A stretch of 64,000 bases of DNA from Hormiphora californensis (GCA_020137815.1 CM035359.1:3616539-3680538), one strand, 5' to 3'; counted from the stretch's first letter, positions 32,854-45,257 are shown. Numbers and translations are program-made. The notes: generated by a model from the sequence alone, not told the origin.

Positions 32854-33250
32854 TGATGGAGCTAATTAACTAACTAGAGGCCTCTATTTGATGGAGCTAA
32901 TTAACTAACTAGAGGCCTCTATTTGATGGAGCTAATTAACTAACTAGAGGCCTCTATTTGATGGAGCTAATTAACTAACTAGAGGCCTCTATTTGATGGA
33001 GCTAATTAACTAACTAGAGGCCTCTATTTGATGGAGCTAATTAACTAACTAGAGGGCTCTATTTGATGGAGCTAATTAACTAACTAGAGGCCTCTATTTG
33101 ATGGAGCTAATTAACTAACTAGAGGCCTCTATTTGATGGAGCTAATTAACTAACTAGAGGCCTCTATTTGATGGAGCTAATTAACTAACTAGAGGCCTTT
33201 ATTTGATGGAGCTAATTAACTAACTACAGGCCTCTATTTGATGGAGCTAG
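32854..33250. repeat. 35-bp minisatellite, about 11 units
   Basis: Units of GCCTCTATTTGATGGAGCTA plus ATTAACTAACTAGAG, nearly identical, filling the intron that splits the first kringle. A poly-G run follows at about 33256-33271. Confidence 0.95.
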
Positions 33251-33287
33251 TTAGCGGGGGGGGGGGGGGGGTCGACTAACAACTAAC

Positions 33288-33393
33288 TCGTGACTGGTGT
33301 AGTTGACCCAGTTTTGACAGGAGTTTCCACTAATGGTTGTGTTCCTTGTACCACTATAAAACTGGCCCCATCCAACGTCAGAACACTCCTTTT
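33288..33393 (-). CDS. FTP-kringle-LDLa gene: first half of a kringle
   Basis: CCTCTCCAG acceptor, GTTAGT donor, 106 bases, phase 1 to 2. It encodes ECSDVGWGQFYSGTRNTT then ISGNSCQNWVNYTSH. The split position within the kringle is the same as in the pair at 31.0-31.4 kb, consistent with exon-pair duplication. Confidence 0.85.
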
Positions 33394-33509
33394 CTGGAGA
33401 GGATGTATATAGCAGGTCTTATTACTAGTATGGTGTAGTATAACAGGTAGATATTGGTTTTATTACTACCAGTACTCTCTGATTCACATGTTTTAAAGAG
33501 GGGAGGTAC

Positions 33510-33692
33510 CTGAAATTGTACTTGTTCCGTTTGACCAGGTGAGTACCAGGTGCTCTATCTCTTTGCTATAATAAGCGTCGAATGTGTCGTGATAAATAGT
33601 GCAGTTTAATGTACTGGTCTGACCCTCTATAGTGATGAAACTATCGCCTGGCTGAACGGTCAGATTGCTTTTCACCTGATCCATAACCGTGC
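33510..33692 (-). CDS. FTP-kringle-LDLa gene: Ig-like exon
   Basis: CCCTGTAG acceptor, GTACCT donor, 183 bases, phase 1 to 1. It encodes SNLTVQPGDSFITIEGQTS, then TLNCTIYHDTF and HLVLTWSNGTST. The pattern GDS-x-T-x-x-C then L-x-W suggests an Ig-type domain, though only one Cys is present. Confidence 0.65.
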
Positions 33693-33796
33693 CTACAGGG
33701 GATGGGAAGTTAGAAGTATTGTTAATGTCTGGTTCACTCAAACTTGGTTTGCCGACCCCACATTTTAACTCACACTTCACACACATTTCAACTTAC

Positions 33797-33953
33797 CATA
33801 AACCTCCACTTCACACATCGTGGTCCTGTTTCCCTTGAGCATCAGGGCACTGCCAGTGATCCCTCCACAGGGTATTTCGATAACTTGTTTTGTCGCATCA
33901 CTATCAGATACTGTCCCACACAACATCTTGTCCTGTCCATTCATAACATAGAC
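33797..33953 (-). CDS. FTP-kringle-LDLa gene: FTP domain, C-terminal exon
   Basis: CTTATCCAAG acceptor, GTAAGT donor, 157 bases, phase 0 to 1. It encodes VYVMNGQDKMLCGTVSD then IEIPCGGITGSALMLKGN, ending TTMCEVEVYG. The closing LCEVEV-type strand is diagnostic of FTP (fucolectin/tachylectin-4/pentraxin-1) domains, which bind sugars such as fucose. The preceding FTP exon is now 11.5 kb away because of the LTR element. Confidence 0.85.
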
Positions 33954-34185
33954 CTTGGATAAGACGATACTAGTTAAAACTGTAGTTCATAGCACAAACC
34001 AAAACTGTATTAGTAGTTCATGGCACAAACCATGAAGGTGCCACGCTGCCCGAGGAATCAGCTTGTGGCTGGGAAGGTACAAAATAAAGTTTATTGTACT
34101 AGGGGTCAGTTTTATGTACTTTTAATCCGCTACTTGTTGATGTATACGTAGCAGTAGGAATTTGGGGACCTCCCCCAGTGCAGTA

Positions 34186-35188
34186 TGTAGGGCACACGAG
34201 TTAGGTTCCTCGTGTTCCTACATTGTTTCTCTCTCAGAGTGACTGAGAGTGAGTCGGATGATAGGTATTTGATGATCTTATGATGGTTGAGAGTGAGTTA
34301 GGAGGATACAAATATTTAGGAATTCTTTAGGGGAGAATAGGCATTATTTATTTGTTACAATAGTTATGGAGAGATATTAGAAGAGGAGAATTTGGGTCAA
34401 TGTTTGAGATGAGTAGGAATAGCTAGAAGCCGCGTACAGGGGATTGTGCGACGTGCCGAGAGGAGAAGCTGCCACGTAAGCCTAGGCTGTCGTGGATCGC
34501 GTGATCTGAGAAAGAGGTGACCTGAGAGCGAGGGAGGAGATGAGGGAGTTCTGTTTTGAGGGGATTAGAATATGTTGCTCGGGAGATGGTGGGGAAACCA
34601 TCTCTCTTATATATTGGCTTTGCCCGAGTTTTGTGAGTCTCGTAGGGGGAGAAAGAGTTGTTTGAGGGAGTTGAGTTATTTGCAATATGTTGTATTATCT
34701 ATTGTATATATGATTGTAGTTAGGGGCACATTAGTTACAACCTTTTAACCGACCCATTTCAATTAGTACAACTCTACTCGGTGTTCCCCAATATTCTCGA
34801 GGGGTTCTCTATATTATCTCTTCTTGCCACATTGGCAATTCTCACTCTAGGGGAACACTAGGTACCGGATCGGGGGAACTCCTACTGCCTAGTTTAGGGT
34901 ACAAAGTGTCTCCAGCCTCACTTCTAGCCATATTGGCAACTCTCTATAAGTGGGGACACTTAGTATCGGCGATAGGAGCTTCACGTTTGGTTGGATCGCG
35001 GCCAGTCACAAATCCTAAGGATACTGATCGGTGCAAGGTTAGGGGTCTTGTACGCTGCTAGACCAGCAAGGTTTATTGGGCTGGAAACCCCAGTCCGTAG
35101 GTTGTCGAGCACGCTCAAGGGGAGGTCTAGTTACCCTTGTAGCGCCTAGCATTTTACAGTCCGTGCTGACGGCTCGGCTCACCCTACA
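34186..35188 (+). repeat. 5' LTR
   Basis: 1003 bp, TGTAGGG...CCCTACA. Compared line by line with the 3' LTR at a constant offset of 10069, no difference was found. It contains a TATATATTGG-like AT stretch near 34609 that could be a core promoter. The 67-codon minus frame at 34482 recurs in both LTRs and is not a gene. Confidence 0.97.
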
Positions 35189-35192
35189 AAAA

Positions 35193-35210
35193 TGGTCCGA
35201 CGAACTGTAG
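35193..35210 (+). promoter_or_regulatory. Candidate primer-binding site
   Basis: TGGTCCGACGAACTGTAG starts four bases after the 5' LTR. TGG is the complement of a tRNA CCA end, as expected for minus-strand priming. The tRNA was not identified. Confidence 0.5.
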
Positions 35211-36761
35211 ATTCAACTGTGTATAGGAAAAGGGGTCTCATTAGTGAAGTTCTGGCTGATTCGTGATTAGGGAGCAATGTGCAATTTTTTTCATATAAAA
35301 TAGGAGGTCTTGTGAGGCTGTAGTTAGCGATTAGGGGAGCATTAGGGGCTTATCATCATCAAATTAGGGATTAGGGAATTAATGTATCATCATGAGTCAT
35401 GACATTATACAAGCTGGCTAGTATTATTTTAGAGTGCACGTTAGGGGACATTTATTGCTCGTGCATATAGGCTCGCGTGTAGGATTGGGTTTTATTTGGG
35501 ACCTCGTCTCCCGTTATATTTTATTCGCTCCTAAAAGCGATTATTATACAGCTTTGGCATTTTAGGTTTAGTTTGTGCCTATTTTTTGATTTTATTTGGC
35601 TCAGATATTTAGGGGTTTATCAAAATTAAAATTCACTCGCACGAATATTGATAACGCGATTCGGAGGATTCTCTGGGGACAACGGATCAATGGGGTAATG
35701 TATGCGCTCTTCGTGGAAATATAAGTACTTCACATACATCTTAGGATGAGAGAATGCATGTGAAGGGTCGAACTTTTATGCGAGAAGAAATTCGGGGATT
35801 AAAAATGAAACCTAGGCAGCTCGTGAAATAATTATTTTTGGGGGGAACAGAGCAGCAAAACTTTCCTAGTCTGTTTATATATTATTTTAGGTCGTGTGTG
35901 TAAAACAGGGGTCACATTTGCTTGATAGATAGGAAAGCTTTGCATGGTCTCATTATTTATGTAATTTTCTAGATGTTTCAAAATGTTTGTCTGCATTTAC
36001 CGATGATACCAATGCCATCGTGAGTTAACGCTCCAGGCGGTACACCTGCCCATGCAGCTGTTTGCCAGCCAGTGCAGCCGTTTGTCTAGCAGTTTTGTGG
36101 GTATGTGTTGACTAGAAGTTCGTTGTCCGTGGGGGGTGGGGGGCACACGAACAAGACTGCTCTGTACGCGCACTGACTGGCGAGGTAGGAAGTTTGCTGT
36201 GCTACGTGAGTTGGGGAATTTGCTGAGTTGAGGAGGAATTTTTACAAAATAATAAATAGCCAGAAAAATTCCAATATTTTTGTGGTGGGTGATTGTTTCC
36301 AACACCAAAATGTGTCGCGCCAGATCTGCATGTTAACCGAAGATAATGGAACATGCTGATCAATTTAATATTTTGATTTGTGGTAGATACATGGCGCCCG
36401 ATTTAAATATGTTTTCAATAATTAGTATGGATAGCACTGAGGCCTGTAGTGGTTTAGTGGGGGGATTAGGGGATGCTACTATCACACATTATCACACCGC
36501 TCACACACCACACACAAGCTTTGGGGGGTCGGGGGTCGCACATTCCCAACACCTGGGCGATACTTCGTTGAAATGTCGACTAAATCGGCGTTGTGATTGT
36601 GTGGGTGAAGGGATTGTGTGATGCTCAGATGCCCGAAAGGACATGTAAGTATTTCAGACTTAGTGTGTTAAGTAATTTGGTCGAATAAAGGGGGAGGGGA
36701 CTGACTAGAACTGACCAAAACTTATTTACTTTGTATTGCGAGACAGGGGTAGGGGACAATA

Positions 36762-37057
36762 GAATACATTTATTGAAAGACGGGAGAGACAGGAGACAGC
36801 TGAATACATTTATTGAAAGACGGGAGAGACAGGAGACAGCTGAATACATTTATTGAAAGACGGGAGAGACAGGAGACAGCTGAATACATTTATTGAGAGA
36901 CGGGAGAGACAGGAGACAGCTGAATACATTTATTGAGAGACAGGAGACAGCTGAATACATTTATTGAGAGACGGGAGAGACAGGAGACAGCTGAATACAT
37001 TTATTGAGAGACAGGAGACAGCTGAATACATTTATTGAGAGACGGGGGACAGGTGAA
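36762..37057. repeat. 40-bp minisatellite inside the LTR element
   Basis: Units of GAATACATTTATTGAAAGAC and GGGAGAGACAGGAGACAGCT, with some shortened units lacking GGGAGAGAC, about eight or nine in all. Confidence 0.9.
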
Positions 37058-37739
37058 TAAATAAACTGACTTTGTACTGACAATTGTATTTTGGGCGGAT
37101 TTTTGAAAATGAACGTAATTGCACACACATGTTAGAATTAGAGAGGTATAGAAAATTAGAATTAGAGAGGTATAGAAAATTGGGGTTTATGAGGGTGCTG
37201 TTATTTAGGATCATAGATGCAGAGAAGAATTGGTCACTGCAATAGTTTCCATATTACTAGAATAGCTGCTGTCGTGATTTATTTAAAATATAGGGGGGAA
37301 CTATATGTGTCCGGAAATCACCGGCCACATGAATTGAAAATTCTAGACCACTGCTATTTAGCTGCTGAAAAATAAGGTAGCCTGATTAGAAACTCAGTCC
37401 AATTAGGGGCACAAAAAGGGAAGAAAAAAAATAGACAAGAGTTTAGAATTTTTTGTCTGATAAGGGGTATATTAGAGTAGAATAGGAAAATTTTCTTCAG
37501 ATTTAGGAGAAAGAATTTTGTATTTTTTGAACCACTGATAGGAGTAGGGGAAATTCCAACAATTATAGTTTACTCTTAGCTGGTTTAATTTGCTTCTAAG
37601 AAGAGGGTTCGACTATGTAGGGGTAAATTTAGCATTTTTAGTAGGGGGGCTAATAAGTTAGCTAAAATCTATTTGTACTCGGAAAACATCTTGCATCTAG
37701 TTCAGAGATTAAAATTCGTTTGTTAGTGCTTTTATTCTC

Positions 37740-38226
37740 AAAATTGGCCTGGTGGGGAGGATTGTGGCAATATGAAAGTTGAGTAGCATTTTTTGGGGCT
37801 AAGGTATTTTAAAAATTGGCCTGGTGGGGAGGCAATATTAAAGTTGAGTAGTGAACTTTTTGGGGGGATAAGGAAATTGTGAAATGAGTAGCAGAGTGTT
37901 CTCGAGAGAGCTAGAGGAGAACGAATATTCTGAGCCGAAATTGTGAGATGAGTACAAGCACAGAGTGGATACGAGAGGGGGTATGCACTCAATAGGACCC
38001 CAAGAGAAGCAAGAGAAGCAAGAGAAGTCCAGGGAGAACGCGTCTGATGTGCCTTACAACCACACCAGACGGTTTTTGCTACATTACTATCGGCAGCCAC
38101 GCATTTATAAGGGGATAGAGCGTCTGATGTGCCTTACAACCACATCAGACAACTTAGTTGTCTTATCATCAGCTATGTATTTATAGGGGGATAGAGCGTC
38201 TGATGTGCCTTACAACCACATCAGAC
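37740..38226. repeat. Short internal duplications in the LTR element
   Basis: AAATTGGCCTGGTGGGGAGG with its downstream sequence occurs twice at 37740-37860. GCGTCTGATGTGCCTTACAA occurs three times, at 38040, 38120 and 38196. Confidence 0.85.
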
Positions 38227-40096
38227 AACTTGGCTGTCTGAGTATTAGTTTTGTAGGTTCCTAAAGGGCTAACTGCTTCATAATAAGAGAATGCTAGGAG
38301 AGTAGGCTAGACACAAACTGGCAGGGGTATTATTAATTGCCTAGGAAAAGTTTTTTTAAATTTTTTTCGGTTTTTAGGGGCCAATACCGATAGGCGATCA
38401 TTTTTTGCCTGAATTAAGTTGGAAAATTTACGTGGTTCAAGAAATTTAGTGGGTATGTAGATAGATCTAGATTGCCTGGTCATAGCCTCTCTCATCGCGC
38501 CCGACAAGTCGGCGACGACGATTGAGATATAGAAATTTTCTAGTTTTGATTAATTAGAATTTGGAAAAGGTTGTGATCAGAACAACATCTAGACTATCTA
38601 AGTATATTGGAGAGTAAGTGGTTCAGAGGGAATCTGAACTTTGAGTAAGAAGTGTGGTAAAGAAGTTTTTCGGACAATAAGTTGTCTGAAGGTGGGTATT
38701 AGATTTTCGGGTAGTTTGGAGGATCGGGTTGGGTACGGTTCCTGGTGCGTGGGAATTGCATACAACTGGATTTTAAATACTATCAATTATCGGCCCAATT
38801 GAATATAAACTTTGAAAAGGGGACCAAATTTTTGGATCTGAGTTGAGGTAGATCGAGATGAGTAGGGCGAAGGAACTTCAGGGGGTAAGATAACCTTTGT
38901 ATTACGATTAGTATACGAAGCAGGTAAACTGGAGGAATAACCTCCATCAGCAAAATAGCATTTTAGCACGGGGGGAGTGCAATGCTAAGTAAGTAACAGT
39001 AATGGTCAGGATAGAAACTGGAAAATTCCAGGATATAAGGTGGAAATTTGAAGCGGCAGGGGAACTGAAATAGACAGCATCTATTACCTCTGTAGTCTAA
39101 CTAAGTTATATTCTAAAATGTGCAAAACGTATCATTACTCTACCGACAATGCGAATGACTGTGGGGAGGGGAAATGACAGACTAATCTATAAAATTTTGG
39201 CGTATGAGAAACTTTGAAGAAGAAAACATCCTTTCTTCAGAGGCGGCAACGTACAGCGATTATTTGTGGGGGTTAAGTATTGGAGGAATAAGTATGGGAG
39301 GAACAGACGTATCAAGGTATTTGCCTAAATACCCTGTATTTTACTGTTATTAGGGGGTGATATCACATCTAGGTGTGGCATAAGGGTACTAAGGGGTCTA
39401 AGAACACATTTGAGCAAAGTATAAAGTCTGGGGGGAGTAGGGCTACAGAAATTTTTGGCACACTCGCAGATAGAGAATTATGATAAACTGACACCAGGTA
39501 GTTTTGAGTGAAACTGCCCGTAGACACTTATCAGTGTTTGCACTCCATGCAATAAGTAAGTGTAACTATGCAGGGGGACTGTGTTCTCAATGGTAGGCTT
39601 AGAACATTGAGAATGTTTATGCAGTTAGGACGTAGGGGGACCGTCCACATATCAAGCACTTCTTGATACAATCCTGTACGTGACATGAACTTGTAGGGGG
39701 ACAAGACAGGTTTTTATTTTAGGGATGACATTCTAGCAGCAACGCACACGTTTAATGAAATGTGTGGGAATTTGATTGTTTTAGATGAAATTTTGGCCAA
39801 TAGTGAATGGGGGAGACACTCCATTCCCGAAATTACGATTTGTGCGACAAGCGAACAAATTTTCTTGGGGTATTTTGTTTTTCTCTTGTAAATAGCTGAG
39901 GTTAAGGAAAAGAGAACTGTTCCGTAAATTAGGAAACAGTTACAGCGAATTTTTCGTGGTTTGGGAGACTTATCCCAAACTTTTCTGCACCAGCAAAAGG
40001 GGAATGCAAGATATTTTGATGGCCAAACGGGCTATATAAAGTGCAGAAATTTGCTGAGGCGCTTTGTTCGCCCAAAGGCGATGAAATTGAGGGGAA

Positions 40097-40200
40097 ATTT
40101 TAGGCCATTTATAGCGCTCAGCAATTATATCCTTAGCTCGGCGGAGAGAAATTTTTGTCGTTTAAACGGGAAACTAATTTTTGGCTCTTAAGTATTTCAT
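40097..40200 (+). pseudogene. RNase H-like remnant of the LTR element
   Basis: One frame reads FRPFIALSNYILSSAERNF then KLIFGS and, past a stop, VFHQN. This matches the RPI-x-x-x-S-R-x-L-x-x-AERNY step of Ty3/Gypsy RNase H, with many changes. It is a weak match made by eye. Confidence 0.4.
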
Positions 40201-42779
40201 CAAAATTCAGGCGGGAGCTGTAAGTTTTAGGGAGCTCTAAGTTTTAGGGGGCTATACGAATGGTATAGCCAGCAAAACCGCCTAGGGTATAAAAGTTGCT
40301 GCTAAAGAGTGTGAGGGATTGCGTAATCCCATAATCTGTCGAATAGGGGAATAGAAGTGAATGAATGCACAGTCGAAAAATTTTGAGCATAGTTAAAATC
40401 AGAAGTGGAGTCAGGGGGAAAATAGAGCAAATTAGGAAGTCAAATAGCTATGGGGAAAAGCCAATAAAATATTGGAATACGTTTGATTGGCCGGTATTGA
40501 GCACTAAGTTCTGTGCCATAGAAAGGTTTGAGTAAGGGGGAGTAGAAAGTCAGTGTACAAATCTGCGTTCCAGGGGGTCGAAAAATGAAATTGTGTTCAA
40601 AGTTGCCATAGCAATTTTCTTATGGGAATATAAAAGTACCTAGGTATTAGGTAACTTAAAAACGGGGTATAGGAGCTAGAAAGGGGGAATAAAGTTGTGC
40701 TTCAAACTATACCGACTTGAAACCGTTACGGAAAATTTCGAAATATGTACACTGGGGGAAATGTAGTTCGGAAATTGAGAACTTAACAGAGAACGTTCGC
40801 TCCAAAAAGAGAAAAGTGATTAGGCGCACACGTCGAGTAGGGGAAGGAGTGGGTTCTTATACGCCTATAATTGTGAGACAAATCAAGGTTCGGGGGATAG
40901 TGAGACCAAATAGTATACGTTGACGCCCTATAACAAGTTGAGAAATGCAGTAGGGGAGGGGTTTCGCCAAAACTGTCGCACCACGCATTGTTGACAACTT
41001 ACTTTACACGGGGAACTGAGGAGATCTTCAGACAGTCAGATTATTATGGACAGATATACATGGGAGGGGACAGACATACATGGGAGGGGACAGATATACA
41101 CGAGAGGGGACAGATATACAGTACTTGAGAGGGGAGAGATATTTATGAGGGGGGGGAGAGACAGACAACAAATGATTGTCACATTGTATTGGACGGGGTA
41201 ACAGATGGGGTTCAGAATATATTTTGTGTGATCCTATAATTATTGTGTGAATTTTCATTGCCTCCATACCATACAACTCACCAGCTTGGGGGGAGATGCT
41301 GTTAGTCTAATCCTTTAAAATACCTGTTAAAAGCATGCGCATGCGACCGGAAAATTTTGTGGGCAGAATCGCGATTCCGTAACTCCAAAATATCGTCGAT
41401 CGAGTCCATAAAACTTTTTCAAATTTGTTAGCCAAATTAATTAGTGAAATCATGGACACTATTAAACTCTAGAAGGGGGTGTAGGATAATGGGGAGAGTA
41501 GGCCAACTGCCGTAAAAAGTTAAAGAGTTTGAGACTAGGGGGGAGAGTCAAGAGCTGCGAGATTTGGTTAACAGGGTATTGACTACTTGGGAACGGGATG
41601 ACCATCCATTGTGAGCAAATTGGGAGAATAATAAAGGGAGATTTAGGGTTCATCCTGAGGAGTTCAGCCGGGGAGGGAGGGCACCAAGTAGGCCATGATT
41701 GTTTGAGGGGGATTGGGCAAGCGCGGGGAAGGCCTTCCTGCAATTGCTCGGGGATGAGAGGGGATTGATTAGACAGGGCGGGGTAGGTAGCCCAGAGTTG
41801 TATGAGCAGCTCTCACAACAATTAAATGAATCGTTGTGTTTTAGAAAATGAGAGGGGGGAAATTAGAAGATGAGAGGGGGAAATTAGAAAATGAGAGGGG
41901 GACATTAGAAACAGAGAGGAGGGGACATTAGGGTGTGAAAAAGTTGGAAATTTAATTTTTTGTAAAGCTTAGGGGACATAAATTTGTTTTAAGATAAGGG
42001 GGCCTCCAACTCAGCAAATAAAATTAAACGCCAGCGCGATGTCAGACAAGCAAATAAAAGGGGTAACAGGGGAAACTACACATCTAGAGAACAGAGCAGA
42101 GACAGAGCTATCTTGAGCTAAGGAGAGGAGAAATAAATTATTTGAGAGGAGGTTTTTTGAGAGGAGTATTTTGATAGAAGTGATGATTATGTGAAGACAT
42201 GATTATATTTTTCCAGTGCTACGTTATAGAGGTAACCAGATAGGGGAACGGGGTCGCTGGTGGATCTGCCTCTCCCAGTCTTACAAGAAATTGGCACTGA
42301 ACCTTATACCTTAGAAGACATGGCGGTGACGATCTTAAGCCGGTCGGTTGTTTTTGGCTTCGGGGAGTGGTAGCATCTTTGCAGCTTCATAAAGGGTGTT
42401 CATTCAGGGGGAATCTTACAGTGGAAAGTGTGAAGTTCAGAGAAGCCTCAGGGGTCACTAGCCGACCGTAGTTTTTTCTTATCCTAAATGTGTTAGGGTA
42501 ATTATTGGGGATCAGGCTGAAAGGTCCAAAATGGTTTGACGGCATTGGCGAGTTTGGGATCATCAGGAAGTTTGGGATTCTTCCGTAGAGACCTTCAATA
42601 ACCTGAGATGGCATATTTCAGGAGACGTCGACGAAAGGCAGAAACAGGGGTCATTGGGGTTACACTGTCGGAGGGTTCCATCATGTAGTAGTTCATCGTG
42701 TTTGCAGGCTTCAGCGCGAATTAGTTTCAACGGCTGGCGAGGTCATCGAGATGTCAAGGGGGATAGACGGGGATCTGGA

Positions 42780-43040
42780 AGATGGAAGAAATTAATACAT
42801 GAAGGAGCGCACGAGGTTGGTCTTCATATGAAGGGGTCTTGGCGGACAAATTGACAATGGACGTTTTCCGGAGCTAATGAGGATAGGGGATTTTAATAGA
42901 GGAGCGAACAAAAAGGCGTGTCAGGAAGGGGAAGAGTCGTGTTACGACGTTCCAGTCAATTAAAGAGGCCAACGCCAAGTTTTACCGTGGAAAAACGACC
43001 TTATGGGGATTGGCATATTGATCATCTCCAGGTTTTTTCA
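42780..43040 (+). pseudogene. Integrase-like remnant of the LTR element
   Basis: In changing frames, KKLIHEGAHEVGLHMKG resembles the H-H zinc-binding part of integrase. CQEGEESC may hold its cysteines, and VEKRPYGDWHIDHLQVF resembles the start of the catalytic core with its first Asp (WHID). The order and spacing are right for integrase, but stops and shifts separate the parts. Confidence 0.4.
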
Positions 43041-44239
43041 GAGGCCGCCGAGACAATGTTTTTGTTTCACCAATGTCTCGAAGTGGGGTAATAAAGGGGT
43101 AGTAGATGCTGCGCTATCAATTAGGGATCTCTAGAGTCTCGGGGAACTAGGGAGGTACCGTGAAGGAGGTGTAAGGGGAGTACCATGATGGTATCGGAGA
43201 GAAAGGTGGTGGAGGGGTATCAGGGTCCTCGGATAGTGCTGTAATTCTCGAACAGCGTGTAAAGCTCCTCCTCTTTTTTCATCAAGGGGCTGGAAGATAG
43301 AGGTGTATGTAGTAGAGATGTCCTCAGCCGGTGCAGCGACGATAAGGGTGTCAGTAGAGGCAGACGATGCCACAACAGGAGTAAGGGGACAGGAAGTGTC
43401 CATTGATTCCAGAGAAGACGTTGGGGTTGGAGGGATTTCTGGAGACACAAGTATCGGGGAACTGGAGAAGTACCGTGGAGAGGTGTATGATAAATACGGG
43501 GAAGAATACACGAAGTAGCTCCGGGGGAGGCGGTGTAAGGTGAACATACGGTGGTCTAGTGGAGACAGATGATGGAGGTGTATGCGGGGAGAGAACCCGC
43601 AAATGGGGGTCAATTATTTAGAAAGCCTCAGGTTTGAGTTGCCCTGGGCCGAGTCATCAGTGTAGTAGGGTTATAAGATGAAGCTCGCAAATAAGGGGGA
43701 GGATTCGTCATTTCTGGTTAGTTCAGTCGAGAGAGCATCAAAGTAGTGCTCGTAGACAAGGGGATTCGGAGCTTTTGTAAGGGGTTAGAGTCGAAGTGTC
43801 TTCGGGGTGCATTGAGGTCACCACCTGTCTGATGGGGGTTTGAGGGAACGTGCCAATCAACGAACACTGCATGGAATTCCTTCTTCACTTCTTCTTCTTC
43901 ATCGCTTATCGACCCACGACGAAGATCTGCGCAGTAATTCCTCCGAGCACATAATCATTTGTTATTAAAGCGTTATGGACTGCCGGCGTGCAAATTTGTG
44001 TGTTAGTGAGGTAGGAAACGGGGACTTTCGCGAATCAAACGCGACCAAAGCAATACATGATTCGCGAGTGATTGATTTATTTTGGGGAGAGCCAATTAAA
44101 TGTTTTGGTGAGTTGTTAGAGACGAGGAAACCCAATCAATCTAAGGAGGGGTAGATATGATTGATTGAATTGAGTATACTAGGGGAGTTAGTTAATTTTT
44201 TGAGTTATTTGTTGAGTAGGTAAGAGAGCCAATCAATCT

Positions 44240-44248
44240 AAGGAGGGG
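44240..44248 (+). promoter_or_regulatory. Candidate polypurine tract
   Basis: AAGGAGGGG lies six bases before the 3' LTR. The surrounding AATCAATCTAAGGAGGGGTA also occurs at about 44136-44156, a possible second tract. Confidence 0.5.
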
Positions 44249-44254
44249 TATATA

Positions 44255-45257
44255 TGTAGGGCACACGAGTTAGGTTCCTCGTGTTCCTACATTGTTTCTC
44301 TCTCAGAGTGACTGAGAGTGAGTCGGATGATAGGTATTTGATGATCTTATGATGGTTGAGAGTGAGTTAGGAGGATACAAATATTTAGGAATTCTTTAGG
44401 GGAGAATAGGCATTATTTATTTGTTACAATAGTTATGGAGAGATATTAGAAGAGGAGAATTTGGGTCAATGTTTGAGATGAGTAGGAATAGCTAGAAGCC
44501 GCGTACAGGGGATTGTGCGACGTGCCGAGAGGAGAAGCTGCCACGTAAGCCTAGGCTGTCGTGGATCGCGTGATCTGAGAAAGAGGTGACCTGAGAGCGA
44601 GGGAGGAGATGAGGGAGTTCTGTTTTGAGGGGATTAGAATATGTTGCTCGGGAGATGGTGGGGAAACCATCTCTCTTATATATTGGCTTTGCCCGAGTTT
44701 TGTGAGTCTCGTAGGGGGAGAAAGAGTTGTTTGAGGGAGTTGAGTTATTTGCAATATGTTGTATTATCTATTGTATATATGATTGTAGTTAGGGGCACAT
44801 TAGTTACAACCTTTTAACCGACCCATTTCAATTAGTACAACTCTACTCGGTGTTCCCCAATATTCTCGAGGGGTTCTCTATATTATCTCTTCTTGCCACA
44901 TTGGCAATTCTCACTCTAGGGGAACACTAGGTACCGGATCGGGGGAACTCCTACTGCCTAGTTTAGGGTACAAAGTGTCTCCAGCCTCACTTCTAGCCAT
45001 ATTGGCAACTCTCTATAAGTGGGGACACTTAGTATCGGCGATAGGAGCTTCACGTTTGGTTGGATCGCGGCCAGTCACAAATCCTAAGGATACTGATCGG
45101 TGCAAGGTTAGGGGTCTTGTACGCTGCTAGACCAGCAAGGTTTATTGGGCTGGAAACCCCAGTCCGTAGGTTGTCGAGCACGCTCAAGGGGAGGTCTAGT
45201 TACCCTTGTAGCGCCTAGCATTTTACAGTCCGTGCTGACGGCTCGGCTCACCCTACA
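44255..45257 (+). repeat. 3' LTR
   Basis: 1003 bp, no difference from the 5' LTR seen in a full visual comparison. Followed by the target duplication AGTA. Confidence 0.97.

Larger units (their letters stand above)
35189..44254 (+). other. Non-coding interior of the LTR element
   Basis: About 9 kb with strong G-over-C skew on the plus strand and frequent runs of four to six G. The minus-strand open frames are rich in P, S and L and follow from that skew. Several internal tandem repeats occur. Traces of RNase H (about 40097-40200) and integrase (about 42780-43040) are the only protein similarities seen. Confidence 0.7.
34186..45257 (+). mobile_element. Full-length LTR retrotransposon lacking intact coding capacity
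   Basis: Two 1003-bp LTRs bound a 9066-bp interior. The LTRs start TGTAGGG and end CCCTACA. The host 4-mer AGTA precedes the left LTR (34182-34185) and follows the right LTR (45258-45261). A primer-binding-like site and a purine tract give plus orientation. No frame longer than about 100 codons exists on the plus strand. Weak RNase H and integrase similarities point to a Ty3/Gypsy-derived pol. It lies in an intron of the FTP-kringle gene, antisense to it. Confidence 0.95.

Noticed and set aside
37738-38100. 120-codon minus frame inside the LTR element, and similar frames at 41462 and 43131
   Set aside because: They are P/S/L-rich complements of the G-run sequence, cross tandem duplications, and run against the element's orientation.
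39961-40923. Small plus-strand frames in the LTR element as genuine gag or accessory genes
   Set aside because: The 76- and 68-codon frames are short. The first overlaps the RNase H remnant, and no start context or homology is seen.
35189-44254. Telomere or subtelomere because of TAGGGG-like words
   Set aside because: The words are irregularly spaced and embedded in unique sequence bounded by LTRs.
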